Made by a program: the position numbers and the translations under genes
Assembly (NCBI RefSeq): GCF_017306545.1
Contig: NZ_JAFKID010000029.1
Span: 1 to 52,516, forward strand
Length of the DNA: 52,516 nucleotides
Reading direction: 5' to 3'
Source: Mesorhizobium sp.
GTDB taxonomy: Bacteria > Pseudomonadota > Alphaproteobacteria > Rhizobiales > Rhizobiaceae
The notes under the pieces: generated by a model
Seen by the model: only the letters and a program-made list of their open reading frames with translations
Told to the model about the DNA's origin: nothing
The model's database searches: none
In this document: positions 32,762 through 43,972 of the stretch, piece by piece
Numbering within the stretch: the stretch's first letter is position 1
Layout: each line of letters opens with the position of its first letter

Positions 32762-34153
32762 ATGTCCGTCCTGACGCGCCGAACCATGCTCAAGGCGTCC
32801 GCCGCCAGCGCCTGTGCGTTCGGACTGGGCGCCGCCGGCAACATGGTGAGCACAGCGTTCGCGGTGCCGGAACCGCGCATCCTCAAAACGGTGAAGACGG
32901 CGGCGAACCTGACCGGCAACACCTCTACCCAGGATGTGCTGACCTACGGCGACGCCGGCATGCCGCCGGTACTGCGCATGACGAAGGGCAAGCCCTTCGC
33001 GGCGCGGCTGGTCAACGGCCTCGACGAGCCGACGACGATCCACTGGCACGGCGTGCGCGTGCCCAACAGGATGGACGGCGTGCCTTACATGGTGCAGCCC
33101 TACGTCTATACCGGCAACCACTTCGACTATGCCTTCACGCCGCCCGACGCCGGCACCTTCTGGTATCATCCGCACTGTAACACGCTGACCCAGATGGGCC
33201 ACGGCATGACCGGCGTGATCGTGGTGGAGAACCCGCGCGATCCGCAGTTCGACGCCGAACTGGTCGTCAACCTGCGCGACTGGCGGCTCGGCGGCGACGG
33301 CCAGTTCATCCAGCAGTTCCGCCCGCGCGATGCCGCCCGCTCCGGCACCTACGGCACGGTGCGCACCGCCAACTGGCACGAGGAGCCGCAATACGACACG
33401 CCCGCCGGCGGGCTGGTGCGGCTCAGGCTGGCGATCACCGACGTCACCCGCATCTACGCCTTCCAGATGGAGGACGCACAGGCCGACGTCATCGCCATCG
33501 ACGGCAATCCTGTGCCGGACCGTTTCCGCCTCGACGTGCTGCAACTCGGTCCGGGCCAGCGCCTCGATCTCGCCGTGCGCATGCCCGACGACGAAGGCAC
33601 GGTCGTCGCCCTCAAGGATATACGCGGCACGAAGAAGAAGGTGCTGGTGAGCCTGCGCGCCGTCGGCGCTTCGCTGAAGCGCGACCTGCGCGACCTGGCC
33701 GCGTTGGAGCCAAACCCCGTCGCCATGCCGGATATAGCTGCGGCCGAGCGCATTCCGCTAGCGCTCAGCGCAACGGCCGAGAACGCTCCTGCCGGGAGTA
33801 TCTGCGGCTCGCTCGGCTACAGTTTCTGGGCGATCAACAAGGTGCCGTGGCCGGGCGACACGCCGGACCCGACCGCGCCGCTGGCGGAGCTGAAACTGGG
33901 CAAAAGCTACGTCATCGACATGCAGAACCTGACGCCGCACGCCCACCCGATTCATTTGCACGGCATGAGCTTCACCGTGTTGTCGTCCTCGGCCGGGCCG
34001 GTCAGGCGGCTCGTCACCGACACCTACCTCATCCAGCCTGATGAGAAGGTGCAACTCGGCTTCGTCGCCGACAACCCCGGCGACTGGCTGCTGCACTGTC
34101 ACATCATCGAGCACCAGAAGAGCGGCATGACGAGCTATCTGCGCGTCGCCTGA
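32762..34153 (+). CDS. Multicopper oxidase (laccase-like), Tat-exported
   Basis: A 463-aa three-cupredoxin-domain oxidase of the periplasm. The N-terminus has a twin-arginine motif (TRRTMLK) and hydrophobic segment ending near AFA (34). Copper ligands are complete: HWH (94-96), HPH (136-138), HPIHLH (395-400) and HCHIIEH with Cys446 plus axial Met456. These give one type 1 and a trinuclear centre. No methionine-rich insert as in CueO is seen, so copper detoxification is less certain; oxidation of phenols or metals is equally possible. It has a good RBS (TGAGGAG), stands alone, and converges on phnV with a 14-bp gap. Confidence 0.92.
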   Translation: MSVLTRRTMLKASAASACAFGLGAAGNMVSTAFAVPEPRILKTVKTAANLTGNTSTQDVLTYGDAGMPPVLRMTKGKPFAARLVNGLDEPTTIHWHGVRVPNRMDGVPYMVQPYVYTGNHFDYAFTPPDAGTFWYHPHCNTLTQMGHGMTGVIVVENPRDPQFDAELVVNLRDWRLGGDGQFIQQFRPRDAARSGTYGTVRTANWHEEPQYDTPAGGLVRLRLAITDVTRIYAFQMEDAQADVIAIDGNPVPDRFRLDVLQLGPGQRLDLAVRMPDDEGTVVALKDIRGTKKKVLVSLRAVGASLKRDLRDLAALEPNPVAMPDIAAAERIPLALSATAENAPAGSICGSLGYSFWAINKVPWPGDTPDPTAPLAELKLGKSYVIDMQNLTPHAHPIHLHGMSFTVLSSSAGPVRRLVTDTYLIQPDEKVQLGFVADNPGDWLLHCHIIEHQKSGMTSYLRVA

Positions 34154-34167
34154 GGGCTCGCCATTTC

Positions 34168-34965
34168 CTACCGCACCATAGCCTTGGTCGAGATGCGCGA
34201 CAGGCCGATCAGCACCAGCAGCGTCGCCGCGCCGAGGATTGTCGCCATGGTCGCCGCATCGAAGATGGCGCCGCGGTCGGACAGCGAGAAGATGCGCACC
34301 GGCAGCGTCACCCAGCCCGGCGGGTAGACCATGACGGTGGCGCCGAGTTCGCCCATCGACAGCGCGAAACTCAGGCTGAAGGCGGCGATCAGGTAAGGCG
34401 CCAACAACGGCAGCGTCACCCGCCGCAGCCGGTAGAACGGCCGCGCGCCGAGGCTTTCGGCCACCTGCTCGCAATCGATCGGCAAGCGCGACAGGCCGGC
34501 CGTGACGTTGCCGTAGGTAAAGGCCGAGATCAGCACGAAATGCGCGATCAACACGATCATCTTGGTGCCGTTGAGCAAAAGCGGCGGCTGGCTGAAAGCG
34601 ACCAGCAGGCCGAGGCCGATCGACACGGAAGGCACGGCGCTGGGGATGAAGAAGAACAGGTCGAGGATGCGGCGCGGCACAGGCTTCATCTTGCGCAGCG
34701 CCAGCGCCGCCCAGGTGCCGCAGACGAGCGCGGCGCCACTTGCGACGACGCCGGTGACGAGGCTTCCCTTCAGCGCATCGAAAGAGTCCGCACGAAAGGC
34801 GTCGCTGTAATGCGCCAGCGTCAGCTTGGTCGGCAGGATGTCGTTCCACTGGCCGCTGACGCTGGCAAGCACGATCACGCCGATCGGCAGGCCGTAGATC
34901 AGCAGGAACAACGGCACCGCCACCGCCCAGGTGGCGATGCGCCCGGACTTAGACCACACCAGCAC
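34168..34965 (-). CDS. phnV: 2-aminoethylphosphonate ABC transporter permease
   Basis: A 265-aa inner-membrane permease with six hydrophobic helices and the EAA loop (EQVAESLGARPFYRLRRVTLP) that docks onto the ATPase. The start is GTG 34965 with GGAGG five bases upstream; it overlaps the upstream permease by 17 bases. Last gene of phnSTUV. The TIGR-type 2-aminoethylphosphonate permease assignment rests on its partner binding protein and the adjacent catabolic genes. Confidence 0.87.
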   Translation of the reverse strand: MLVWSKSGRIATWAVAVPLFLLIYGLPIGVIVLASVSGQWNDILPTKLTLAHYSDAFRADSFDALKGSLVTGVVASGAALVCGTWAALALRKMKPVPRRILDLFFFIPSAVPSVSIGLGLLVAFSQPPLLLNGTKMIVLIAHFVLISAFTYGNVTAGLSRLPIDCEQVAESLGARPFYRLRRVTLPLLAPYLIAAFSLSFALSMGELGATVMVYPPGWVTLPVRIFSLSDRGAIFDAATMATILGAATLLVLIGLSRISTKAMVR

Positions 34966-35807
34966 TTTTGCCTCCGAAGTGAGCGACGACGATGCGGTAG
35001 AGCGTATAGAGGCCGAGCGACAGCACCACGTTCACCACCGCGATCACGCAGGCCGTCGTGTAGTCGAATTCCTGGATCGCCTTCGAGTAGATCAGCAGCG
35101 GCAGGGTGATGACGTCCTTGGCGCCGATGAACAGCACGATGCCGAACTCGTTGACCGTGAGCAGCAGGCACAGGCTCCCGCCGGCCACCAGCGCCGGCAG
35201 CGCCGCCGGCAGGATGATCCGCCGCACGATGCGCGCCGGCCGCGCGCCAAGACTCGAGGCCACCTCGATCTGCGCCTGGTCGATCAGCGAGAAGGTGGCG
35301 AGCAGCGGCCGCATGACGAAGGGCGTGTAGACCGTCACTTCCGCCAGGATCACGCCCCATTGCGAATAGAGGAAATTGATCGGCGGCAGTTCCAGGCCCA
35401 GCACGTGCATCAGCGTCTCGTTGATGATGCCGGCCGAGCCGTAGATGAAGGTGAAGGCGAGCGTGACGAGAAAGGTCGGCAGCGCGATCACCGTATCGAT
35501 CAGCCGGCTGGCCAGCCGGGCGCCGGGAAACGGCACGAAGGCGATGACCAAAGCGAGGATGAAGCCGAGCACCAGACAGCCGGCGGTGGCGCTGATGGCT
35601 ATGACGACGGTGTGGTAGAGCCCGTCGATGAACTGCCCGGATTTCAGCACCTGCTCGAAGGCGGCGAAGGACGGCGCCTCCTCGCCCAGCGAGGCGCGCG
35701 CGATCAGCGCCAGCGGATAGAGGAACAGCACCGCCAGCACCAGAAGCGGCGGCACCACCCAGAGGCTCTGCGGCGCCGTTCGCGGCGCCGGGCCGGCAAT
35801 GGCCGCC

Positions 35808-35824
<17 letters not shown>
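34949..35824 (-). CDS. phnU: 2-aminoethylphosphonate ABC transporter permease
   Basis: A 291-aa permease with six hydrophobic helices; the EAA loop is IEVASSLGARPARIVRRIILP at about residues 180-200. It overlaps the end of the ATPase gene by 17 bases and the next permease by 17, so the whole set is one tightly packed transcript. ATG 35824 or 35815 could be the start. It pairs with the other permease to form the membrane channel. Confidence 0.87.
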
Positions 35825-36967
<1,143 letters not shown>

Positions 36968-36968
<1 letters not shown>

Positions 36969-37993
36969 CAGTTGCCCGAGATCGCTTGGTTGTAGGCCGC
37001 CACGTCGCCCTTGAGATCGTTCAGCACTTTGGCCCAGTCCGGCGACCATATTTCCACTCCCTCAAGCATGGCGTTCAGGTTCTTGAAATTGTCGTCGGTC
37101 GGCTTGACGTCGGTGCGCACCGGGAAACCCTGGGCCACCGAGCTGACGTCCTTCTGGGCTGCTTCCGACAACAGGAAGTCGATCAGCTTCTTGCCGTTTT
37201 CGGCGTCGGGCCCGCCTTTGACGAGGGCGATGTAATAGGGCAGCGCGAAGGCCGTCTTCTTGCCGTCCGGTCCGGTCGGGAAGAAGATCTTGATGTTGGG
37301 ATTGTCGCGCGACTGCGACAGGTTCATCTGCATGTCGCCGTTGGCGACGTAAAGCTCGCCCTTGTTGACCAGCGCCGTCAGCTTGCCGGTCGAGGCGGAC
37401 GGGCCGAGATTGTTGGCCTGGAGCTTCTTCAGATAGTCGAGGCCCTTTTCCTTCGAGCCGAAGGCGTGGAAGGTCTGCAACATCAGCGCCGTGCCGTCGC
37501 CGGCCTGACCGGGCGTCGAATACTGGATTTTCTGCTTGAACTTCGGATCGAGCAGGTCGTCATAGGTCGCCGGCGCCGCTTTCAGCACCTCGGCGTTGTA
37601 GATGAAGTTCGGATAGTTGTTGACCATCGCGTAGTAGCGGCCGTCGGCATCCTTGTCGCGCGCCTCGATCTTGTCGGCGCCGGCCGGCGTGTAGGCTTCA
37701 AGCAGACCGTCGGCGGCGGCCTTCTGCATGAAGGGCGGCAGCGTCACCAGCACGTCGGCCTGGGTGTTCGACTTCTCCTTCGAGATGCGGTCGACGACGC
37801 CGCTGGAGCCGGCCTCGACATACTGGATCTTGATGCCGGTCGCCTTGGTGAAGGCCTCGAACTGGTTGCCGAGCCAGCTCGGATTGCCGTCGTGCAGGCC
37901 GTCTGCGCTGTAGATGGTGACGACACCGTCGGCGAACGCCGGCATGGCGGTGGCTGCGAGCAGAGCCGCAACCAGGGAAAGCTTCGTTTTCAT
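36968..37993 (-). CDS. phnS: 2-aminoethylphosphonate ABC transporter substrate-binding protein
   Basis: A 341-aa periplasmic binding protein. A Sec signal peptide (MKTKLSLVAALLAATAMPAFA) ends near residue 21, and the mature protein begins VVTIYSADGLHDGNPSWLG, a stretch I associate with PhnS. The Type 2 fold continues with VEAGSSGVVDRISKEK and a C-terminal GFPVRTDVKP. Start ATG 37993 has AAGGAG. Together with phnTUV it imports 2-aminoethylphosphonate. The promoter region upstream (38000-38160) carries the motif shared with phnW. Confidence 0.9.
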
Positions 37994-38112
37994 GGATTCT
38001 CCTTTGCTTGACGCATCTAAGTGTTCCGAGGGCTCCGTTTTCTTCTTATCGACCGCAACTGCCGCGATCTGAGCCATCCTCGGTGTGAGTTTGTTAGGCG
38101 TTCATCGATAAG
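37994..38112. other. Leader/promoter region of phnSTUV (start-proximal part)
   Basis: No gene here. The RBS of phnS and a T-rich GTTTTCTTCTTATC stretch are visible. The regulatory elements lie just beyond, at 38113-38152; from 38153 to 38426 I see nothing recognisable apart from ordinary GC-rich DNA. Confidence 0.4.
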
Positions 38113-38152
38113 TAAAATCTATTTATTTTATGAAGCGGAAAGCCAGACTTAT
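38113..38152. promoter_or_regulatory. phnS upstream operator region
   Basis: TAAAAT (38113-38118) and ATTTTA (38125-38130) form an AT-rich inverted repeat. Next to it, GAAAGCCAGACTTAT (38138-38152) matches 12 of 15 bases of the palindrome between phnW and the LysR gene. Read on the minus strand it is ATAAGTCTGGCTTTC, facing phnS. It is a candidate binding site for the LysR regulator at 43973. Confidence 0.5.
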
Positions 38153-38426
38153 GATCTGGCTCAGCGCCTGGCGACCCGTTCCGTTCGTCGGCTTTCGATA
38201 GATCCCGTCCGTCTCGTCACGTTGCCGAGGACCTATGACCCCGGTCGATGTCAGTCGGATGACAGGGGCAGGACAAGCACGCACCGCCGGCAACTCGGGA
38301 GTCCGGAAAATCGCGAAATGCGCGGCGGGGGATCGCGACCTCCGACATAGCCGGATCGCCGTTCAGACAGAGTTGCCCCGTCCGTGCCGCGCGCGGGGAG
38401 CCGGCACCGATGCGCGGCCGCCGCTC

Positions 38427-39788
38427 CTATCCCGCCACCACCGCGTCTTCGACGATTGTCAGCGCCCGGTCGAGGTCTTCGCGCGAAATCACCAGCGGCG
38501 GCGACAAAGTCAGCACGCTGCCGGCGCTGATCTTGAACGACAGGCCTTTGTCCAGGCAGCGGTAATAGATACGCTCTGCCAACGCATGGTTCGGCTGGAA
38601 CGTGTCCTTGTCCTCGACCATCTCGACGCCGAACATCAGCCCCCTGCCCCGCACGTCACCAACGAAGGGCGAGCGCGCCATCAGGTCGCGCATCCGCTCC
38701 ATCGCCCAGCCGCCAAGCTCCGCGGCGCGCTCAGCCAGACCCTCCTCGCGCACGATGGCGATGGTGGTGAGTGCCGCCCGTGTCGTCACCGGGTTCTTCT
38801 CATGCGTGTAGTGGCCGATGGCGTAGTCGCCGGCGACGTCGAGGTCGCGCCGGGCGATGACGGCTGCGATCGGCAGGATGCCGCCGCCCAGCGCCTTGCC
38901 CATGACGATGATATCGGGTGCGACGCCATCGTGCTCGGAAGCGAAGAATTTTCCGGTCTTGCCGAGCCCGGTCGGGATCTCGTCGAAGATCAAAAGCGTG
39001 CCGTGGCGGTCGCAGGCCTCGCGCACCGCCTTCCAGAAGCCCGGCGCCGGCACCAGCGGCGTCGCCCGCATGGGCTCGGCGACGACGGCGGCGAAATCGC
39101 CTTCCCGGCCAAGCACGTAGGAGATCATATTGGCACAGGCGCGCGCCGACTCCTCAAGCGAGTTGGTGCCGTAAGGGCAGTTGTGCGACGCCCAGGGCGC
39201 GACATGCTCGGTGCCGGGCAGCAGCGGTCCGGCGATGCCGGAGCGGAACGTCGCCTCGCCGCCGACGCTCGACGCGCCGAAGCCGGCGCCGTGGAAAGCG
39301 TCCCAGAAGGACAGCGTCTTGAAGCGGCCGGTGGCGGCGCGCGCCACCTTCAGCGCCACCTCGATGGCGTCCGAGCCGCCGGTGGTGAACAGCACCTTGC
39401 CGAGATCGCCCGGCGCCAGCTTTCCCAAAGTTTCAGCCAGTTCCACCGCCGGTTCGCAGGTGAAGCGGCGTGGCGAGAACGGCAGCTCGTCCATCTGCTT
39501 TGCGATGGCTTCCTTCAGGCGCGGATGGCCGTAGCCGATGTGATGCACGCTGTTGCCGTGGAAATCCATGTAGCGGCGGCCTGCCGTGTCCTCGATCCAG
39601 ATGCCTTCGGCCTTGGCGATAGCCGTCACGCAGGGACTGGACAGGCTCTGGTGCAGGAAGGCGGCGGCGTCGCGGTCGAGAAGCGCCTTGGTCGCCGCGT
39701 CCGCCTGCTTCGCGTTCCAGGCACCGCGCGCGGCGGAACTGTTGGACTCGCCTTCGGTGTGGACGATGACCGGCTTCGAGCGCGCCAT
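38427..39788 (-). CDS. pbfA: PLP enzyme of class III fold, PbfA-like (1-hydroxy-2-aminoethylphosphonate ammonia-lyase)
   Basis: A 453-aa fold-type I PLP enzyme. TTGGSD (135-140) binds phosphate, Asp269 in FDEIPTGLGKTGKFF and Schiff-base Lys298 in VMGKALGGG are clear. The DEIPTGLGKTG block and location beside phnWAY fit PbfA, which eliminates ammonia from (R)-1-hydroxy-2-aminoethylphosphonate to give phosphonoacetaldehyde. It could instead be a transaminase for a related aminophosphonate; homologues are usually labelled aspartate aminotransferase family. ATG 39788 has GGGAGG. It follows phnY after an 83-bp gap with a hairpin. Family is certain, exact reaction inferred. Confidence 0.75.
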   Translation of the reverse strand: MARSKPVIVHTEGESNSSAARGAWNAKQADAATKALLDRDAAAFLHQSLSSPCVTAIAKAEGIWIEDTAGRRYMDFHGNSVHHIGYGHPRLKEAIAKQMDELPFSPRRFTCEPAVELAETLGKLAPGDLGKVLFTTGGSDAIEVALKVARAATGRFKTLSFWDAFHGAGFGASSVGGEATFRSGIAGPLLPGTEHVAPWASHNCPYGTNSLEESARACANMISYVLGREGDFAAVVAEPMRATPLVPAPGFWKAVREACDRHGTLLIFDEIPTGLGKTGKFFASEHDGVAPDIIVMGKALGGGILPIAAVIARRDLDVAGDYAIGHYTHEKNPVTTRAALTTIAIVREEGLAERAAELGGWAMERMRDLMARSPFVGDVRGRGLMFGVEMVEDKDTFQPNHALAERIYYRCLDKGLSFKISAGSVLTLSPPLVISREDLDRALTIVEDAVVAG

Positions 39789-39823
39789 GGAAAACCTCCC
39801 AAGACCTCAGGTAAAAGCGCGAA

Positions 39824-39848
39824 CGAGGGAGCCGTGGCGGCTCCCTCG
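39824..39848. terminator. Hairpin between phnY and pbfA
   Basis: CGAGGGAGCCG and CGGCTCCCTCG are perfect 11-bp arms around TGG. Reading on the minus strand only a short TTTT follows after about six bases, so it is a weak or partial terminator, or an mRNA-stabilising element that lowers pbfA expression relative to phnWAY. Confidence 0.6.
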
Positions 39849-39871
39849 GAACATCCCGATATAAATGGCGT

Positions 39872-41332
39872 TCAGCTTGTCCACGGCAGCGAGAAGGTCT
39901 TGACGTTTGTGTATGACTTCATGGCCTCGATGACGCCTTCCTTGTAGCCGTTGCCTGAGTCCTTGATGCCGCCGAAGGGGCTCATCTCGATGCGGTAGCC
40001 GGGGACTTCCCAGATGTTGACGGTGCCGACTTTCAGGCCGGCGATGTATTTCTGCATGCGGCGGAAGTCGTTGGTGCAGACGCCCGAGGAGAGGCCGAAG
40101 GCGGTGGAGTTGGAGAGCGCGATCAGTTGATCGTCGTCGTCGGGCGCGCGCACGATCGGTACGATCGGGCCAAAGGTCTCTTCCATGACGAGTTCGGATT
40201 GGTGCGGCACGCGGTCGACGACGATGGGCGGCAAGAGCGCCCCCTGGCGGCCGGGGTGATAGAGGATGTCGGCGCCTTGCTCGGCCGCCATCTGCACCCG
40301 CTTCTCGAACAGCGCCGCCGCCTTCTCGTGCACCACGGTGCCGAGCTGGGTTGCCGGATCGCGCGGATCGCCGAACCGGATCGCCTTCGCCCGCTCCAGC
40401 ACCATCGGCACGAACCGGTCGGCGACCTTCTCCTGCACGAGGATGCGCTTGACCGCCGTGCAGCGCTGGCCGGAGTTCTTCGTCGCGCCCGCCACCGCGA
40501 GGTCGGCCGCTTTTGCCAGGTCGTCGTCGGAGAGGTCGTTCAAAATGATCAGCGGGTCGTTGCCGCCGAGTTCCAGCACCTGGCGCCTGTAGCCGGCCTT
40601 CTGCGCGATCATCTTGCCGACCGGCACGCCGCCGGTGAAGGTGATCAGGTCGATGTTCGGGTTGGTGATCATCTCCTCGCCGATATCCTTCGGCCAGCCT
40701 GTCACGACCGACAGCATTTCCGGCGGCAGGCCGGCTTCGTAGAGCACGTCGGCCAGCATCAGCGCCGTCATCGGCGTCAGTTCCGTCGGCTTGACCACCA
40801 CGCAATTGTTGGTGGCGATCGCCGGCGCCACCTTGTGCGAGACCATGTTGAGCGGATGGTTGAACGGCGTGATCGCCGAGATCGCCTTGAGCGGCTCGCG
40901 GATGGTGAAGATCTTGCGCGCCTTGCCGTGCGGGGTGAGGTCGCAGGAAAAAATCTCGCCGTCGTCATGGATGACCATCTGGCCGGTCAGCGTGAAGACG
41001 TCGAAGGCGCGGCCGACTTCGTAGAGCGAATCCTGCTTGGAGATGCCGAGTTCCAGCGTGATCAGGTCCGACAGTTCGTCCTTGCGGGCATTCAGCAGTT
41101 CGGCGGTCTTGAGCAGTATCTTCTGGCGCTCGTAGCGGGTCAGTTTCGGCGTGTAGTTCGCCGCGATCTCGAAGGCTTTTCGCGCGTGCTCGGCATTGCC
41201 CGCCGGCACGGTGCCGATCACCGTGTCGGTGTAGGGATAGTGCACGTTCAGCACCGCATCGGCGTCCACCTTTCGGCCTGCAATGCGCATCGGCTCGTGG
41301 CGGACCTTTATGGAAGGATCGAGTTTGGTCAT
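39872..41332 (-). CDS. phnY: Phosphonoacetaldehyde dehydrogenase
   Basis: A 486-aa NAD+-dependent aldehyde dehydrogenase oxidising phosphonoacetaldehyde to phosphonoacetate. Asn158 (TPFNHP), Lys181 (VKPTEL), Glu254 (LELGGND) and catalytic Cys291 (NSGQRC) are in place; length and the [22 protein letters not shown] region fit PhnY. The start ATG 41332 lies 11 bp after the phnA stop; the frame runs open into phnA and is ignored. Third gene of phnW-phnA-phnY-pbfA. It also accepts the product of PbfA, so both 2-aminoethylphosphonate and its hydroxylated form would converge here. Confidence 0.92.
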   Translation of the reverse strand: MTKLDPSIKVRHEPMRIAGRKVDADAVLNVHYPYTDTVIGTVPAGNAEHARKAFEIAANYTPKLTRYERQKILLKTAELLNARKDELSDLITLELGISKQDSLYEVGRAFDVFTLTGQMVIHDDGEIFSCDLTPHGKARKIFTIREPLKAISAITPFNHPLNMVSHKVAPAIATNNCVVVKPTELTPMTALMLADVLYEAGLPPEMLSVVTGWPKDIGEEMITNPNIDLITFTGGVPVGKMIAQKAGYRRQVLELGGNDPLIILNDLSDDDLAKAADLAVAGATKNSGQRCTAVKRILVQEKVADRFVPMVLERAKAIRFGDPRDPATQLGTVVHEKAAALFEKRVQMAAEQGADILYHPGRQGALLPPIVVDRVPHQSELVMEETFGPIVPIVRAPDDDDQLIALSNSTAFGLSSGVCTNDFRRMQKYIAGLKVGTVNIWEVPGYRIEMSPFGGIKDSGNGYKEGVIEAMKSYTNVKTFSLPWTS

Positions 41333-41343
41333 GACGCCGCTCC

Positions 41344-42609
41344 TCAGCCCACCTGCGCGGCAGCCGTCACCGCGTAGTAGAAGGCGTCGAAGTTGCGCAG
41401 CACCGGCGCGTCCGGCAGCTCCTTCATCACCCGGTTGACGATGAAGGGCACGCGCTGCTCGGTCAGACCGCCATGCGAACGCAGCGGCTCGTCGAGCGCC
41501 GCCAGATTGTGCCGATGTGCGGAGGTGCCGATCGTCTTGTTCTCGCCCGAGACCAGGACGATGTCGCCCATGCGGTCTTCCGGCAGCTCGAAGCAGGCGC
41601 AGCCTTCCTCGCGGCCGAGCACAAGGGTGATGTCCTCGACCTTGCGCAGCTTTTCCATCACCGCCTCGCGGTCCGCGCCTTTCGGCAGGTAGGCCGTCGC
41701 GAACGAACCCAGCGCGCCGTGGTGCACCACATAGGGGTCGGTGATCGGCAGGATCACGCGGGCGGCGTCCTTGCCCAGCCATTCGTCCAGCAGGTCCTGC
41801 ACGTAGACGACGTTGGGCGAACCGTCGGCATGGTGCTTCGGCTTCATGCCGTGGTCGGCCGTCACCACGATCGCCGCGCCCAGCGCGTCGAGTTGCGCCA
41901 GATACTTGTCGAACATCTCATAGAAGGCGTTCGCCTGCGGCACGCCCGGCGCGTATTTGTGCTGCACGAAGTCGGTGGTGGTGAGGTACATCACGTCCGG
42001 CCGGAACTCCTTGAGCAACTGCACGCCGGCGGCGAAGACGAACTCCGACAACTCGGCCGAATAGACTTCCGGAACGGCCAGGCCAAAATGCTTCGAGGCG
42101 TTGTCGATGCCGTGCTCGGCCTTCGTCGTGGTGTCCGACTTCTCGGCCGAGAAGCACAGCGCCCTGCCGTCGTCGAACTTCAGCCCCTTGCCGAGCAAAG
42201 CGCGCAGCTTGTCCTTGGCCGTCACCACCGCCACCTTGGCGCCGGCGTCGTAGAAACCCTGGAAGATCGTCGGGGCGCGCAAAAACTTCGGGTCGTTCAT
42301 CATCACCTCCTCGCCCGTCTCCGGGTTGTAGAGGTAGTTGCCGCAGATGCCGTGCACCGCCGGCGGCCGCCCCGTCGCGATCGACAGGTTGTTCGGGTTG
42401 GTGAAGGACGGGATCACCGAATGCGCGAACCGCACCGTGCCCTTCTCCTTGATCTTCACCAGCGCCGGCATCAGCCCGGCCTTGATCGCTTCGTCCAGAT
42501 AGGCCGGCTCGCAGCCGTCCAAACAAATCGCAATCGCCGGAACCCGCGGCCACGCATAAGCACGGCCGTTCACCGACACGGTAACGGGAGACATCTGGTT
42601 CATGGGCAT
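41344..42609 (-). CDS. phnA: Phosphonoacetate hydrolase
   Basis: A 421-aa zinc hydrolase of the alkaline phosphatase superfamily that splits phosphonoacetate into acetate and phosphate. Metal and nucleophile residues are visible: Asp31 (CLDGCEP), Thr70 ([13 protein letters not shown]), the Asp and His of [13 protein letters not shown], Asp-His of VTADHGM, and His of GTSAHRHN. The start is one of three nearby ATG codons (42609, 42603, 42594) after GAGG; I give the first. It sits between phnW and phnY. The clustering of phnW, phnA and phnY matches the known PhnWAY route of Sinorhizobium meliloti. Confidence 0.93.
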   Translation of the reverse strand: MPMNQMSPVTVSVNGRAYAWPRVPAIAICLDGCEPAYLDEAIKAGLMPALVKIKEKGTVRFAHSVIPSFTNPNNLSIATGRPPAVHGICGNYLYNPETGEEVMMNDPKFLRAPTIFQGFYDAGAKVAVVTAKDKLRALLGKGLKFDDGRALCFSAEKSDTTTKAEHGIDNASKHFGLAVPEVYSAELSEFVFAAGVQLLKEFRPDVMYLTTTDFVQHKYAPGVPQANAFYEMFDKYLAQLDALGAAIVVTADHGMKPKHHADGSPNVVYVQDLLDEWLGKDAARVILPITDPYVVHHGALGSFATAYLPKGADREAVMEKLRKVEDITLVLGREEGCACFELPEDRMGDIVLVSGENKTIGTSAHRHNLAALDEPLRSHGGLTEQRVPFIVNRVMKELPDAPVLRNFDAFYYAVTAAAQVG

Positions 42610-42661
42610 CGGTCCTCGGGTTGAAAAGGCCGCGTCAAGCGGCGAAGTCTGGCGGTGAAAC

Positions 42662-43855
42662 TCAGGCGGCAAGCTTTGCGCGCTCGGCGATTGCCGTGGC
42701 GGGCGGGGCGGCGGTGTCGACGCCCATCTCGTCGAGCGACTGTTTCGCCGCCTCGACCACGCGGCGCATGACGTGCTCGTCCATGCGGCCGATGCAGCCG
42801 ACGCGGAAGGACTCCACCACCGTGAGCTTGCCCGGATAAATGATGAACCCCTTGTCCTTCATGAGCTCGTAGAAGCGGTTGAAGACGAACTTCTCATGCG
42901 CGGGGCAAAAGAATGTGACGATGATCGGCGACAGCCAGCGGTCGGACAAAAGCGTCTCGAAGCCGAGTTCGCGCATGCCGGCGACCATGACGTCGCGGTT
43001 CTTCGTGTAGCGCGCGCCGCGGCCGGCGACACCGCCTTCCGCTTCGTGCATCTTCAGCGCTTCGAGGAAGGCGGCGACGACATGCGTCGGCGGCGTGAAG
43101 CGCCACTGGCCGGTCTTTTCCATCGCCGCCCACTGGGCGTGCACGTCGAGCGCCAGCGAGTGGCTGTTGCCTTTGGCGGCCTCCAGCGAGCTTTTCTTCG
43201 CGATAACGAAGCCGAAGCCCGGCACGCCCTCGATGCACTTGTTGGCCGACGACACCATCGCCTCGTAGCCGATGTCGTTGACGTCGAGCGGCACCGCGCC
43301 GAAAGCGCTCATCGAATCGACCAGCAGCTTGCGGCCCTTCGCCTTGACCACCTCGGCGATCTCGGGAACGGGGTTCAGGATGCCGGAACTGGTTTCGCAA
43401 TGGATGGCGAGAACATGGGTAATCGCCGGATCGGCATCGAGCGCCGCTGCCACCTCGTCGCCGCGCGGCGGCAGGTAATCGCCCTTGTCGATCAGCGTGT
43501 GCGCCCGGCCGAGATAGTTCATCGTCTGTGCTGCGCGCAGGCCGTAGGCGCCGTTGGCCAGCACCAGCACCTTGCCGTCCTTCGGCACGAAGGAGCCGAG
43601 CATGGCTTCGACGCAGTAGGACCCCGAGCCTTGCAGCGGCACGCAGTCGTATTCGCCCTTCTTGTCGCCGGTCAGCGCCAGCAAGCGGCGGCGCATGTCG
43701 GCCGTCATGGCGCGGAAATCGCCGTCCCACGAGCCCCAGTCCTTCAGCATCGCCTGCTTGACGGAAAAGGCGGTGGTGAGCGGACCCGGCGTCAGCAGGT
43801 AAGGCTCGCCCATGGCGGGCGGCTCGAAGCCCTGTGTTGCAGCCTGTTGCGGCAT
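42662..43855 (-). CDS. phnW: 2-aminoethylphosphonate--pyruvate transaminase
   Basis: A 397-aa class V PLP aminotransferase converting 2-aminoethylphosphonate and pyruvate to phosphonoacetaldehyde and alanine. LLTPGPLTT near residue 21, GSGSYCVEAML, CETSSGILNP, Asp180 (VDSMSAFG) and Schiff-base Lys206 (SSANKCIEG) are characteristic. First gene of the minus-strand catabolic operon and divergent from the LysR gene, with an operator-like palindrome between them. A short proline/alanine-rich N-terminal extension (about 18 residues) precedes the conserved core. Confidence 0.95.
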   Translation of the reverse strand: MPQQAATQGFEPPAMGEPYLLTPGPLTTAFSVKQAMLKDWGSWDGDFRAMTADMRRRLLALTGDKKGEYDCVPLQGSGSYCVEAMLGSFVPKDGKVLVLANGAYGLRAAQTMNYLGRAHTLIDKGDYLPPRGDEVAAALDADPAITHVLAIHCETSSGILNPVPEIAEVVKAKGRKLLVDSMSAFGAVPLDVNDIGYEAMVSSANKCIEGVPGFGFVIAKKSSLEAAKGNSHSLALDVHAQWAAMEKTGQWRFTPPTHVVAAFLEALKMHEAEGGVAGRGARYTKNRDVMVAGMRELGFETLLSDRWLSPIIVTFFCPAHEKFVFNRFYELMKDKGFIIYPGKLTVVESFRVGCIGRMDEHVMRRVVEAAKQSLDEMGVDTAAPPATAIAERAKLAA

Positions 43856-43941
43856 GATCGGAACGCTCCCGTCTCGCTGTTGTCCCGAGCCTTATAGGCG
43901 CCCAATAATGTATTCGAAAAATCGTTATTTTGTATCTACCA

Positions 43942-43956
43942 ATAAGCGAGACTTAT
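43942..43956. promoter_or_regulatory. Palindromic LysR-type operator between phnW and the regulator gene
   Basis: ATAAGCGAGACTTAT has perfect ATAAG/CTTAT arms around CGAGA and contains the T-N11-A pattern of LysR sites. It lies 17 bases before the LysR start and 87 before phnW. A 12/15 match occurs upstream of phnS at 38138-38152. An additional AATAA/TTATT repeat (about 43904-43929) sits between it and phnW. Probable binding site for the divergent regulator. Confidence 0.6.
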
Positions 43957-43972
43957 CAAAGCGACCCAACTC

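Noticed and set aside
38427-39788. Naming the phn-linked class III enzyme a plain omega-transaminase
   Set aside because: The DEIPTGLGKTG block and position beside phnWAY, where PhnW already does the transamination, point to the PbfA lyase group; the transaminase option is kept only as an alternative.
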